Shown in pieces: positions 42,943 to 50,899 of a DNA stretch of 64,000 nucleotides. The stretch lies in the NCBI RefSeq assembly GCF_042847215.1, contig NZ_AP031500.1:1550001-1614000 (forward strand), written 5' to 3'. The notes below the pieces were generated by a model. The model worked only from the letters and a program-made list of their open reading frames with translations, had not been told where the DNA came from and did no database searches. The translations under genes were made by a program, and so were the position numbers. How positions within the stretch are numbered: position 1 is the stretch's first letter; each line of letters begins with the position of its first letter. Source of the stretch: Gilvimarinus japonicus. Lineage in GTDB: Bacteria; Pseudomonadota; Gammaproteobacteria; Pseudomonadales; Cellvibrionaceae.

Positions 42943-43127
42943 GTGCAAGTTGAGATTGATTGCGAATGATGCCGGTTTGGGCAAGAGGTATCGCCGGGTC
43001 ATCGGGTTAATCTGGGCTGTCATCCTTATCTCCGGGTAGTTGTTTGGCAATTATTTGTTGGGCAATACGCTTATACATGGGCTCTACTCATTTTGGCCGC
43101 AACGCTTAGGAGTTGCGGCTTTTTTTT
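42943..43127 (+). ncRNA. Candidate small RNA of about 185 nt
   Basis: The interval runs from a plausible start just after the promoter at 42908-42936 to a strong Rho-independent terminator. No plus-strand gene lies upstream to need that terminator. The only short reading frame, an ATG at 42966 of 14 codons, has no ribosome site. Its place beside the agar-regulon palindrome suggests co-regulation. Existence is inferred from punctuation signals only. Confidence 0.3.
43096..43127 (+). terminator. Rho-independent terminator without an upstream gene
   Basis: GCCGCAAC (43096-43103) and GTTGCGGC (43112-43119) form a perfect 8-bp stem followed by eight T residues on the plus strand. Confidence 0.85.
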
Positions 43128-43155
43128 GCCCAGAAATAAGCTAACTATTTATACT
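43126..43155 (+). promoter_or_regulatory. Candidate galM promoter
   Basis: TTGCCC (43126-43131), an 18-bp spacer and TATACT (43150-43155), about 40 bp before the galM start and just after the terminator. Confidence 0.35.
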
Positions 43156-43193
43156 GCCACATTATTAAAATACACAAGATCAGGGCCGAGACT

Positions 43194-44252
43194 ATGCAAA
43201 CGCCACAGGTAAAAACAGCCATTGCGGGGTATCTCAGCAGTGGTAAATGTGCTCGACGTTACACCTTGACCAACACTCAGGGTATGCAGGCGGTAGTGGT
43301 GGATTACGGCGCAACTTTATGGCAGCTTCTGGTTCCCGATGCTGAGGGCAATAGCGCTAATGTCGTGCTGGGTTATGATGAGATTGGCGATTACGAAAAA
43401 GGCAGTTCGTATTTAGGTGCGCTTGTGGGGCGCGTTGCCAACCGAATTAAAGCCGGCGAGTTTAGTCTTGACGGAAAGCGTTATGTTTTGGCCAAACACG
43501 CTAACGATGTCAACCAACTTCACGGTGGGCGGGTTGGCTTTGATAAACACCTTTGGCAAGGCGAGGTGTTGGCGGATAAAGACGGCGCGGCGGTTGCTTT
43601 TAGTTTGCTTAGCCCCGATGGCGATGAGGGCTACCCGGGGCAGTTGTCGGTGCGGGTGGTGTATCGTTTAACCGACGCTAATGAGCTAATTATTTCGTAC
43701 GAGGCAACCACAACGGCTCCCACGGTGGTTAACCTGACCCAACATAGCTATTTTAATTTGACGGGCAATTCCGCCGTCCCTGTTTATGATCATCGCTTGC
43801 GTATTGCGGCGGGGCATTATACGCCCACAGATGCCACGGGAATTCCCTCGGGCGATATCGTGCCGGTGCTGCACAGTGCGCTGGATTTTCGTACGGCTAA
43901 AACCATCGGAGAGGCGTTGCACAGTGGCGACCCGGTATTGGCTGATACCCAGGGGCTGGATCACAATTATTGCGTATCGGGTAATCTTGGCGAGGTCATC
44001 GCCGAGGTGAGTGAACCGTTAAGTGGTCGCACAATGCAAGTAAAATCGACCTATCCAGGTATGCAGTTGTATAGCGGTAACTTTCTTGCCGACGATGCGT
44101 GCAATAGCCGTAAGCCAATGGATAACCACAGCGGTTTTTGTTTGGAGTGTCAGTATTACCCAGACGCGCCTAACCGTCCGCAATTTGATTCTATTACTTT
44201 GCGTCCTGGTGAGGTTTACCGCGAAGTCACAAGTTACCAGTTCTCTTGGTAA
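43194..44252 (+). CDS. galM: Aldose 1-epimerase (mutarotase)
   Basis: A 352-residue GalM that interconverts alpha and beta anomers of galactose, supplying galactokinase with its substrate. Visible blocks are GRVANRIKAGEF, NQLHGGRVGFDKHLWQ, SPDGDEGYPGQL, VVNLTQHSYFNLTG (catalytic His) and the C-terminal SGFCLECQYYPDAPN (catalytic Glu). No signal peptide is seen, so it acts in the cytoplasm. It is separated from galETK by GH117 and kdgK on the other strand and has its own promoter. Confidence 0.94.
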   Translation: MQTPQVKTAIAGYLSSGKCARRYTLTNTQGMQAVVVDYGATLWQLLVPDAEGNSANVVLGYDEIGDYEKGSSYLGALVGRVANRIKAGEFSLDGKRYVLAKHANDVNQLHGGRVGFDKHLWQGEVLADKDGAAVAFSLLSPDGDEGYPGQLSVRVVYRLTDANELIISYEATTTAPTVVNLTQHSYFNLTGNSAVPVYDHRLRIAAGHYTPTDATGIPSGDIVPVLHSALDFRTAKTIGEALHSGDPVLADTQGLDHNYCVSGNLGEVIAEVSEPLSGRTMQVKSTYPGMQLYSGNFLADDACNSRKPMDNHSGFCLECQYYPDAPNRPQFDSITLRPGEVYREVTSYQFSW

Positions 44253-44278
44253 CTTGTGACCTCTAACCGTGAGTGGCG

Positions 44279-45310
44279 TTAATCTCGGGTGAGAGGAAGC
44301 CCTAGCAGTGTGTCGTGCGCGGTAATATACAAATAGTCTTCTTTGGTGTTGAGGGCGCAGTTGGCGGTTAAGCGCCCCGTGTGTATTTTAGCCAGCAATT
44401 CACCCTGTGGGCTAAATAACCATACGCCGCCCGGGGCGGAGGCGTATATCGCACCGCTTGAGTGAACCGCCATACCATCTGGAACACCTTTATCATCGGC
44501 TGTGCTCGCGTTGCGGGCATCAAACCAAACGCGTTTGTTGATGGCCTTGCCGTCGGATGTCAGGTTGTACGCCAGCCATATGGGTTGCTCGGCGTCCGAT
44601 ACAGCCACATAAAGCGTGTTGTTATCCGGTGATAACGCTATACCGTTGGGCGCCTTTACGGTGTCATCCAGTAGCGTCAGCTCACCGTCACGACTTAAAC
44701 GAAACACACCACTGAACGCCAGTTCCCGGCGTGGGTCATTAAAGCCGTCGGTCAGGCCGTAGGGTGGGTCGGTAAAATACAGATTGCCAGCGGCGTCCAG
44801 CGTTGCATCATTGGGGCTGTTGAGACGTGAGCCCTCATAAAAACCCGTCATTGTTTGGTAGTGGGCCTTTGGGGTATCGAGTGGTGCTTGCATCCGAGCC
44901 ACCCGCCGGTCGCCCTGTTGCAGTAAAATGAGTTGTTGCTTGTTGTCCAGTAAAAGCGCGTTAGAGCCGCCGTTGTCGTCCCCGCTGAACAGCTCGGTGG
45001 CGCCGGACTTGTCGAGATAGCGGCTAACCCCTTGGTGTGGGGAGTATTTGAAAATAACGTTGTTGGGAATGTCGGAGAACAGCAAATAACCCCCATCCTC
45101 GACCCACAACGGGCCTTCCGTCCACGCGTAGCCCGACCCGAGTGTTGTAAGTTGAGCTTTCGGGTTTATGTAATCGAGTGCTTTGGGCGAGAGTATTTCA
45201 ATGCGAGTACTCGCCGCGGCATCGGTTGTTTTATTGGGTGGGCTTGCACAACCGGCTAACATCAAGATTAACAATGCGCCGAAGGCAGAAGCAACGTATC
45301 TTTTGTTCAT
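44279..45310 (-). CDS. SMP-30/gluconolactonase-family lipoprotein
   Basis: A 343-residue six-bladed propeller of the SMP-30/Gluconolactonase/LRE family with lipobox LMLAGC (Cys at residue 21). Metal-site residues are suggested by YAWTEGPLW (Glu), RLNSPNDATLD (Asn) and KAPNGIALSPDN (Asp). Family members hydrolyse sugar lactones. In this locus a galactono- or anhydrogalactono-lactone formed outside the cytoplasm is a possible substrate, but this is inference. Its start overlaps the SapC stop by four bases, so it is the last gene of the halogenase-SapC unit. Confidence 0.8.
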   Translation of the reverse strand: MNKRYVASAFGALLILMLAGCASPPNKTTDAAASTRIEILSPKALDYINPKAQLTTLGSGYAWTEGPLWVEDGGYLLFSDIPNNVIFKYSPHQGVSRYLDKSGATELFSGDDNGGSNALLLDNKQQLILLQQGDRRVARMQAPLDTPKAHYQTMTGFYEGSRLNSPNDATLDAAGNLYFTDPPYGLTDGFNDPRRELAFSGVFRLSRDGELTLLDDTVKAPNGIALSPDNNTLYVAVSDAEQPIWLAYNLTSDGKAINKRVWFDARNASTADDKGVPDGMAVHSSGAIYASAPGGVWLFSPQGELLAKIHTGRLTANCALNTKEDYLYITAHDTLLGLPLTRD

Positions 45311-46029
45311 GAGCGGCGCGCCTTCTTCTGCTGAATAAGTTTATTTATATTGCCTATGGCGGCGAGCATTAAGTGGCATGCTTGTAAGTAACCGCGTTGG
45401 TGAAATGTTGCTAAGGTCTCACCCTCAAGCTCGGCCAGCGCTTGCTCGTTAATGGTGTAGAGGCCGTCGTAGTTTTTTCGCTCGCCATCGTCGAGCGTAA
45501 TACTAATTTTCGCCGCTTCGATTAAGTTGTTATCGCGTAGTGCGTTGATAAACTCGGTGGTTGCCTGAGCGCCATTGATAAGCGTACTGAGCAGGCTTTG
45601 CATCCTTTTAAAGTACTCGGTTGGCGTGCCATCGCTGTTATAAATTGCTTCACCTTTTTCGCCCCCAGAGGTGACTCTAGGGCTGTCCAAGTCGATCATG
45701 GCGACTCGGCGGAGCGGTTCGTCAGCGTTTTGTTGGCTTGCCACTAAAAATGGTTGACGGCGCACGTGCAAGGGTAGGTAGCTGGCGTTCCAGTGCTCCC
45801 CATTTAAATACAGGTTTTCGCCGCGGCTAAAACCGAGCAATGCATACAGGCCAAACTGGCCGGTTTGATCATCTTTGGTAAAACACACTGGGTAATCGAT
45901 GCACAGGCTTCTTAACTCTTCTGCAATTACCGGCACCAAGTGCACCGCCTCGCCGTACTGGGCGCCCCGTTGGGTTAGTACGCGAATGTCGCGATGGGTT
46001 GCGGAATCTAAAACCGTTGGTTGAGTCAT
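45307..46029 (-). CDS. SapC family protein
   Basis: A 240-residue protein of the SapC family. Recognisable segments are VHLVPVIAEELRSLCIDYPVCFTKDDQTGQF, LYALLGFSRGENLYL and YLPLHVRRQPFLV. SapC was named from a surface-layer context in Campylobacter, but in marine and soil proteobacteria it is usually found with TonB receptors and tryptophan-halogenase-like genes of sugar loci, as here. Its biochemical function is unknown. The start at 46029 has a GAGGGA site. It is coupled to the SMP-30 gene by a four-base overlap. Confidence 0.85.
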   Translation of the reverse strand: MTQPTVLDSATHRDIRVLTQRGAQYGEAVHLVPVIAEELRSLCIDYPVCFTKDDQTGQFGLYALLGFSRGENLYLNGEHWNASYLPLHVRRQPFLVASQQNADEPLRRVAMIDLDSPRVTSGGEKGEAIYNSDGTPTEYFKRMQSLLSTLINGAQATTEFINALRDNNLIEAAKISITLDDGERKNYDGLYTINEQALAELEGETLATFHQRGYLQACHLMLAAIGNINKLIQQKKARRS

Positions 46030-46077
46030 GGTGCATTCCCTCAATTTTACTATTGTTGAATGTGGCGCGACCGTGAT

Positions 46078-47643
46078 TTATACGGAGGATAGGCCGTACT
46101 GATAAATTTTGTTGAGCAGTTCACGGTTACTTGGTAGGGCGCTGATAAGCTGTTTGGTCGCCTGGGCGTTGTGCATAAATTCTGCCGCGGCTCGTTGTTT
46201 TTGCACGGTGGATAATTGCCGTGTGGCAACGTCAGTGTCAAAACCCATGCCGTAAAGCACATACTGATAGCTGGCGGCGGGGAATACTTCGGTAGCGTGA
46301 TCGAAATCGCTGTCCCACGGGGCCTGATGGCGCCAAAGCTCGAGCAGCTCTTGTAGGCTTGTGGGGATGGTGTCAGGGCGACGATTATCAATCCAAAAGT
46401 CGCTGTCATCGCGCTTACTGAGTAAATAGTGCAGCTTGAGAAACTCGATAATTCGCTCCCAGCGGTAACTAAACGTTTTGTTAAAGCGCTGCGCCACTAT
46501 ATCCATGACAGCACGGTTGCTGGGCAATTGGCTGGCGATCATATCGGCGGATATTTCTACCAGTACCAGCGCCGAGGCTTCCAGCGGCTCTAAGAAGCCG
46601 GCCGATAAACCCACCGCGACACAGTTGTTTTGCCAAAACTTAGTGCGGTGGCCCGGCTCGATAGGAATGTCTCGCACGGTGAGCTCATCCAGCCGGTGTC
46701 CGCTTTGCTCTGCATATTGCGCCAGGCGCTGGTAAGCCTGGTCAGCGCTGGTATGAGCGCTGGAGTACACGTGCCCGACACCGCGGCGGCTACTTAAACC
46801 GATATCCCAAATCCAGCCAGCCTCCTGTGCGGTCGAAATAGTATGCGATGCGATCGGGCTATCGGTTGACGGGTAGGGCAGATGTACTGCCAGCGCCCGG
46901 TCAATAAATAATATATCTTGGCAGGATTTAAACGGAACCTTGTAGTGCTCGCCGAGTAACAGGGATTTAAAGCCGCTACAGTCGATGAATAAGTCGCCCG
47001 CAATCTCGCGGCTACCCTCTGTGGTGTTGTCGATGGTGAGCGAGGCAATATCGCCGTTAACAGAAGAGTTTACGTCGGTTACGTTAGCCTTGATATGGCG
47101 TACACCGAGATTTTTAGTACAGTGCTTTTGCAAAAAAGACGAAAACGCGCCGGCATCAAGGTGGTAAGCGTAATTTGCGATGCCTGAGTATTCCGCCGTG
47201 GTAATGTTTTTGGGCGCTAACCCTTTAAGACACAGGGCATCTTGTGGGCATACGGATTCAGAAAATGATTTTTCCCGTTTTTGTCCGAGCCAGTGGGGAG
47301 CCAGATTGATGTCGTTAAAACTGCGCGGCAACATCAGCGGGTGAAAATATGTATCGTCAGGTGCGCCCGTCGTCCATTGGTTAAACTGCGCACCTTGTTT
47401 AAAAGAGACATGACACTCGCGGATAAAGTCCGTCTCGCGTATCCCCATTTTTTTTAACGTACTGCGCATGGTTGGCCAGGTTCCCTCGCCAACGCCAACG
47501 CTGGGTACGTTGGGCGACTCTATAAGGGTAATGCTCGGCGGATCTTCAAAGTCCTTGATAACCCGCGCCGCAAGTACCCCCGCGCATAGCCAACCCGCAG
47601 TGCCTCCACCCAGAATGATGATTGAGTTTATCGCTTGTGGCAT
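46078..47643 (-). CDS. Tryptophan-halogenase-family flavoprotein
   Basis: A 521-residue flavin-dependent halogenase-family protein. It has the FAD loop ILGGGTAGWLCAG, the family block VGVGEGTWPTM, conserved Lys K82 in VSFKQGAQF (the catalytic lysine in PrnA) and FLEPLEASAL (the equivalent glutamate region). The diagnostic WxWxIP motif reads WIWDIG, with the proline replaced. Such proteins cluster with TonB receptors and SapC in polysaccharide loci, where halogenation has not been shown. No separate flavin reductase is nearby. The start at 47643 is chosen because CGGAGG is placed just upstream; a start at 47661 lacks one. Confidence 0.85.
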   Translation of the reverse strand: MPQAINSIIILGGGTAGWLCAGVLAARVIKDFEDPPSITLIESPNVPSVGVGEGTWPTMRSTLKKMGIRETDFIRECHVSFKQGAQFNQWTTGAPDDTYFHPLMLPRSFNDINLAPHWLGQKREKSFSESVCPQDALCLKGLAPKNITTAEYSGIANYAYHLDAGAFSSFLQKHCTKNLGVRHIKANVTDVNSSVNGDIASLTIDNTTEGSREIAGDLFIDCSGFKSLLLGEHYKVPFKSCQDILFIDRALAVHLPYPSTDSPIASHTISTAQEAGWIWDIGLSSRRGVGHVYSSAHTSADQAYQRLAQYAEQSGHRLDELTVRDIPIEPGHRTKFWQNNCVAVGLSAGFLEPLEASALVLVEISADMIASQLPSNRAVMDIVAQRFNKTFSYRWERIIEFLKLHYLLSKRDDSDFWIDNRRPDTIPTSLQELLELWRHQAPWDSDFDHATEVFPAASYQYVLYGMGFDTDVATRQLSTVQKQRAAAEFMHNAQATKQLISALPSNRELLNKIYQYGLSSV

Positions 47644-47764
47644 GGGGCGCCTCCGAGGCAATGGCGATGAATTATTAACCGCTTTAAGAATAGCTCTTAA
47701 CCTTAGTTAAGCGTTAAAAGCCATTGTTAAATAGGTGATCTTATTGCTATGTCGCTGTCGGAAA

Positions 47765-47790
47765 AAAGGCCGGCGCTAACGCCGGCCTTT
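47765..47790 (-). terminator. Rho-independent terminator of TonB receptor gene
   Basis: AAAGGCCGGCG and CGCCGGCCTTT form a perfect 11-bp stem with loop CTAA; on the minus strand a six-base U-run follows. Confidence 0.9.
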
Positions 47791-47822
47791 TACTTTACTA
47801 AACGTCAAGCTTTAACCGAGGG

Positions 47823-50627
47823 TTAAAAGTTCGCGCGTACACCCAAGGTGTAGCGAGAGCCAAACTGCTCGGCAGACAATAGCTGCTCGGCGTAGCGGCC
47901 GTGTTGACGGCTGGTTTCTTCGGTGATATTTAAACCTTCAACAAAAACACTAACGTTGTCGGTAATATCGTAGCTGGCGTTTAGGTCCCACTGACCATAC
48001 GCTTCGGTAAAGGTGGGTTCATTACCGTTTTGCGGTTGACCTGTACTTAACAAAAAGTCATCGCGCCAGTTGTAGGCTAAGCGTATTTGAAAGCCGTGTT
48101 TTTCGTAAAAACCAATTAAGTTGGCCGAGTCACTTAAGCCAGACAGGGCCAGAGTTTGGTCAAACGAGGTGATGTCGTACTCGGCATCACTGTCAACGAT
48201 GGTGGCGTTGGCGATGGCACCAAAACCGCTACCGCCAAACATATGTTGCAAGTTGAATTCCCAACCGTCGACTTCGGTATTGTCTAGGTTGCCAGGGGTT
48301 CCAACGTCCCAGGTAATGATAGGGTCGCCAGCTTGCGACTGACAGGCCTGATTGGATGCATCTGGGCAGCCAGGGCGGGCGTTGGCACTTGGGTCGCGCA
48401 GTGGGTCGCCGTTTATGTCATAAATCTCACGTTTTTCAATAGTCGAGCCCAGGAAGTTATCAACGTATTTTTTAAAGTAACCCGCCGAGGCATAGCTGCC
48501 CTCAGCGTAGTACCACTCCACTGAGAAGTCTAGGTTGTCAGATTCGTAAGGTAGCAAGCTAGGGTTGCCTTGCGACGCTTGGAATGGGCCGCCAGGGCGT
48601 GCGGTGTTGATGTTGGTCGAGGGGAACAGCGCTGAAATTTCCGGCCGTGCCAAGGTTGTGCTGTAAGAGGCACGAGCCACCCAGTCTTCGGTCAGCTCAA
48701 CTTTAACGTCTAAGTTAGGTAAAAAGCGTGTGTAGCCGCCTTCCAATGATTGCTCTGAAGGGGTGTCATCAAACACCGGGCGCAACTCATCGTCACCCAC
48801 AAAGCCCATGGCTAAAATACCATTTTGTACGGAGGTACCTGTGGTGTCGGTATCTTCGTAGCGAAGGCCGGCATTAATGTCGACAGGCAGATTGTTAAAG
48901 TCCGTAGAGAAATCAAACGATATATAGGCCGCAACGGTTTCTTCTTCGACCCTGTTGATGGTGGCAGGGTCGACACTGAACAGGCCTTGGTCGTCAATGA
49001 TGTCAATAAATTCAGCCGCACTGTAATCAGCTAAATACGGAAACAAGCCTTCGGGACCGTCTAGCTGGTCACCAAAATCACCCAGTGGGTTAAAGGTTAA
49101 ATCGAGTCCGCTGATGTCGGCATTTAAGCCAAATACGGCGGTAAAGGTGCGATACGCATCGACATTGTACTCGGTGCTTTCTACACCAAAACGGATGGTG
49201 CGCAATGCTCCGCTATCGGCGTTGTCCCATTGCCCATCAATTTTGTACTGCTTGATGTTGTTTTCAACTTCATAGCCGCGCTTTTGATATAGGTCAGTGG
49301 CGATATTTTCTTTATCAAACGCACCGTAACCGGTCTGATCTTGCAGTGCCGAATCATCATAGATAATGGTGGGCAGATCGGTGCCGTTAATATCGGCGCC
49401 AATATCCACCAAGCCAATGGCGCCATTGCCTAGATCGAAGCGAGGGTTTTTCAGGTTGGCAATAGTTTCTGACTGTTCGCCATCGGGCTGCGAGTGCGAG
49501 GTTGAATCGTGGGCATCAAAGCTCAGCGAGAGCGTGTCGGTCACATCCCACTCAACATTTAAACCGATCGAGTCGTTCTCAGTCAGGAAGTGATAATCCC
49601 AGGCCCAAAAGTTTAGCTCGTCATTGGGGTTGCGAATTTGCGTTGAGGTACCATTGGCATCGGTCACGCTTTGCGGACTGTCAAACCAGTAGCTGGTACG
49701 GGTCATGTCAATGTTTTCTTCGTAGTTAGATACTACATAATCCAAGCTGGCGGTGACGTTGTCTACCGGAGCAAACTGTAGTACGACCTGTGCGTTTTCA
49801 CGGGTACGCTGGTGGTTCGAGACGTCAACACCAAAGGTGTAAGGTGTCCAAAAAGAGCCGGTAGGGTTTTGCTCCAAATCAATGGCGCTGGTATCGGCCG
49901 AACCATAGTTGCGGTTCCAAGCCTCGGTGCCTACACGCTGGCTTTGGCTGTCGCGCTCTGAGTAAGAGCCAGACACCAACAAGCCAAACATATCGTCGGC
50001 AAACGTGGTGCTGATCATTGCGGATACTTCGGGAGTAACGTCATCACCTTCTTCGTTACTGAGATCCATCATACCTTTTACCGAACCTGCGGCGGTAAAA
50101 CCGTCGTAGTCAAACGGGCGAGCGGTTTTGATATTGATGGTGGCACCAATGCCGCCCGAGGTGACATTGGCACGGCCAGACTTGTAGACCTCGACGCCCG
50201 ATACGCTCTCGGCGGCAATTTCTTTGAAGTTGAAACTGCGGTTTACGCCTTCGGAGTCTAACGCCGTTGAGTTTGGCATTTGGCGGCCATTCATGGTGAC
50301 CATGTTGAACGCCGGACCAAAGCCGCGCACGGTAACTTGGTTGCCCTCGTTGTTAGAGCGGTCAATGGAAACACCAGTCACGCGCTGTAACGATTCGGCC
50401 AGGTTAGTGTCGGGGAACTTACCGATGTCTTCCGCCGAAATCGCTTCAACAACGCCACTGGCATCACGCTTAATATCCATCGCGTCGGTTAATGATCCGC
50501 GAATGCCAGTAACGACTACCTCTTCAAGTAAATCGTTATCGCCTTGAGCGTATACGTGGGCACATGAAACGGCTGCGATTGCGGCTGACATTGTGCGCAC
50601 GGCAAAATGATGATGGAACTTAGCCAT
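47823..50627 (-). CDS. TonB-dependent outer-membrane receptor
   Basis: A 934-residue receptor. A signal peptide (about 28 residues, ending HVYAQ) leads to EEVVVTGIRGSL, which contains the TonB-box-like start. The plug domain follows (about 40-160: DTNLAESLQRVTGVSIDRSN, VRGFGPAFNMVTMNGRQ), then a 22-stranded barrel closing in GVRANF with terminal Phe. It is of the large type used for oligosaccharide uptake in Alteromonadales and Cellvibrionales. Placed between two lipoprotein/hydrolase genes of the agar locus, it most likely imports neoagaro-oligosaccharides. A half-matching ATTGTCAACAAA element is about 180 bp upstream. Confidence 0.9.
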   Translation of the reverse strand: MAKFHHHFAVRTMSAAIAAVSCAHVYAQGDNDLLEEVVVTGIRGSLTDAMDIKRDASGVVEAISAEDIGKFPDTNLAESLQRVTGVSIDRSNNEGNQVTVRGFGPAFNMVTMNGRQMPNSTALDSEGVNRSFNFKEIAAESVSGVEVYKSGRANVTSGGIGATINIKTARPFDYDGFTAAGSVKGMMDLSNEEGDDVTPEVSAMISTTFADDMFGLLVSGSYSERDSQSQRVGTEAWNRNYGSADTSAIDLEQNPTGSFWTPYTFGVDVSNHQRTRENAQVVLQFAPVDNVTASLDYVVSNYEENIDMTRTSYWFDSPQSVTDANGTSTQIRNPNDELNFWAWDYHFLTENDSIGLNVEWDVTDTLSLSFDAHDSTSHSQPDGEQSETIANLKNPRFDLGNGAIGLVDIGADINGTDLPTIIYDDSALQDQTGYGAFDKENIATDLYQKRGYEVENNIKQYKIDGQWDNADSGALRTIRFGVESTEYNVDAYRTFTAVFGLNADISGLDLTFNPLGDFGDQLDGPEGLFPYLADYSAAEFIDIIDDQGLFSVDPATINRVEEETVAAYISFDFSTDFNNLPVDINAGLRYEDTDTTGTSVQNGILAMGFVGDDELRPVFDDTPSEQSLEGGYTRFLPNLDVKVELTEDWVARASYSTTLARPEISALFPSTNINTARPGGPFQASQGNPSLLPYESDNLDFSVEWYYAEGSYASAGYFKKYVDNFLGSTIEKREIYDINGDPLRDPSANARPGCPDASNQACQSQAGDPIITWDVGTPGNLDNTEVDGWEFNLQHMFGGSGFGAIANATIVDSDAEYDITSFDQTLALSGLSDSANLIGFYEKHGFQIRLAYNWRDDFLLSTGQPQNGNEPTFTEAYGQWDLNASYDITDNVSVFVEGLNITEETSRQHGRYAEQLLSAEQFGSRYTLGVRANF

Positions 50628-50805
50628 GTTAGCTCTCCTAGTGTTGGCTTAGTTATTATTGACTGCGACGTATCGTAAGCAGCGTCCAGTCGCCCTTAAG
50701 GTTTAAGAAACCATAAGGGGTTGCTTATGGCGCTAAATGTAGACGTAAAGACCCATCTGAATTAGCGCTTAATAAGGTATCGCATAATTTACCGAAACTG
50801 ACCCA

Positions 50806-50817
50806 ATTGTCAACAAA
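50806..50817. promoter_or_regulatory. Degenerate ATTGTCAACAAA site upstream of TonB receptor
   Basis: It resembles the ATTGTTAACAAT variant at 27965 with two changes. It lies about 180 bp before the receptor start. Confidence 0.3.
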
Positions 50818-50860
50818 ATACAGTCTACATTATGGTTGAGAAGTGTAATTTTGCAATGGC

Positions 50861-50878
50861 AGCCCGCAGCAGCGGGCT
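50861..50878 (-). terminator. Small hairpin after second GH50 gene
   Basis: AGCCCGC (50861-50867) and GCGGGCT (50872-50878) form a 7-bp stem just past the GH50 stop on the minus strand; the tail is only moderately U-rich. Confidence 0.45.
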
Positions 50879-50899
50879 AGTGGTGGCGCGCAATACGTT

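Larger units (their letters stand above)
42822..43193. other. Intergenic region, 372 bp, between kdgK and galM
   Basis: It contains the palindrome at 42890-42901, a plus-strand promoter-like sequence at 42908-42936, a plus-strand Rho-independent terminator at 43096-43127 and a galM promoter candidate at 43126-43155. No protein of useful length fits between promoter and terminator. Confidence 0.6.

Noticed and set aside
42772..43050. Minus-strand reading frame upstream of kdgK
   Set aside because: It overlaps the kdgK start and promoter, has no ribosome site and its translation is not protein-like.
46078..47643. Halogenase-like gene as part of a halogenated natural-product cluster
   Set aside because: No biosynthetic genes or flavin reductase are adjacent; the TonB receptor-SapC-SMP-30 neighbours indicate the common sugar-locus version.
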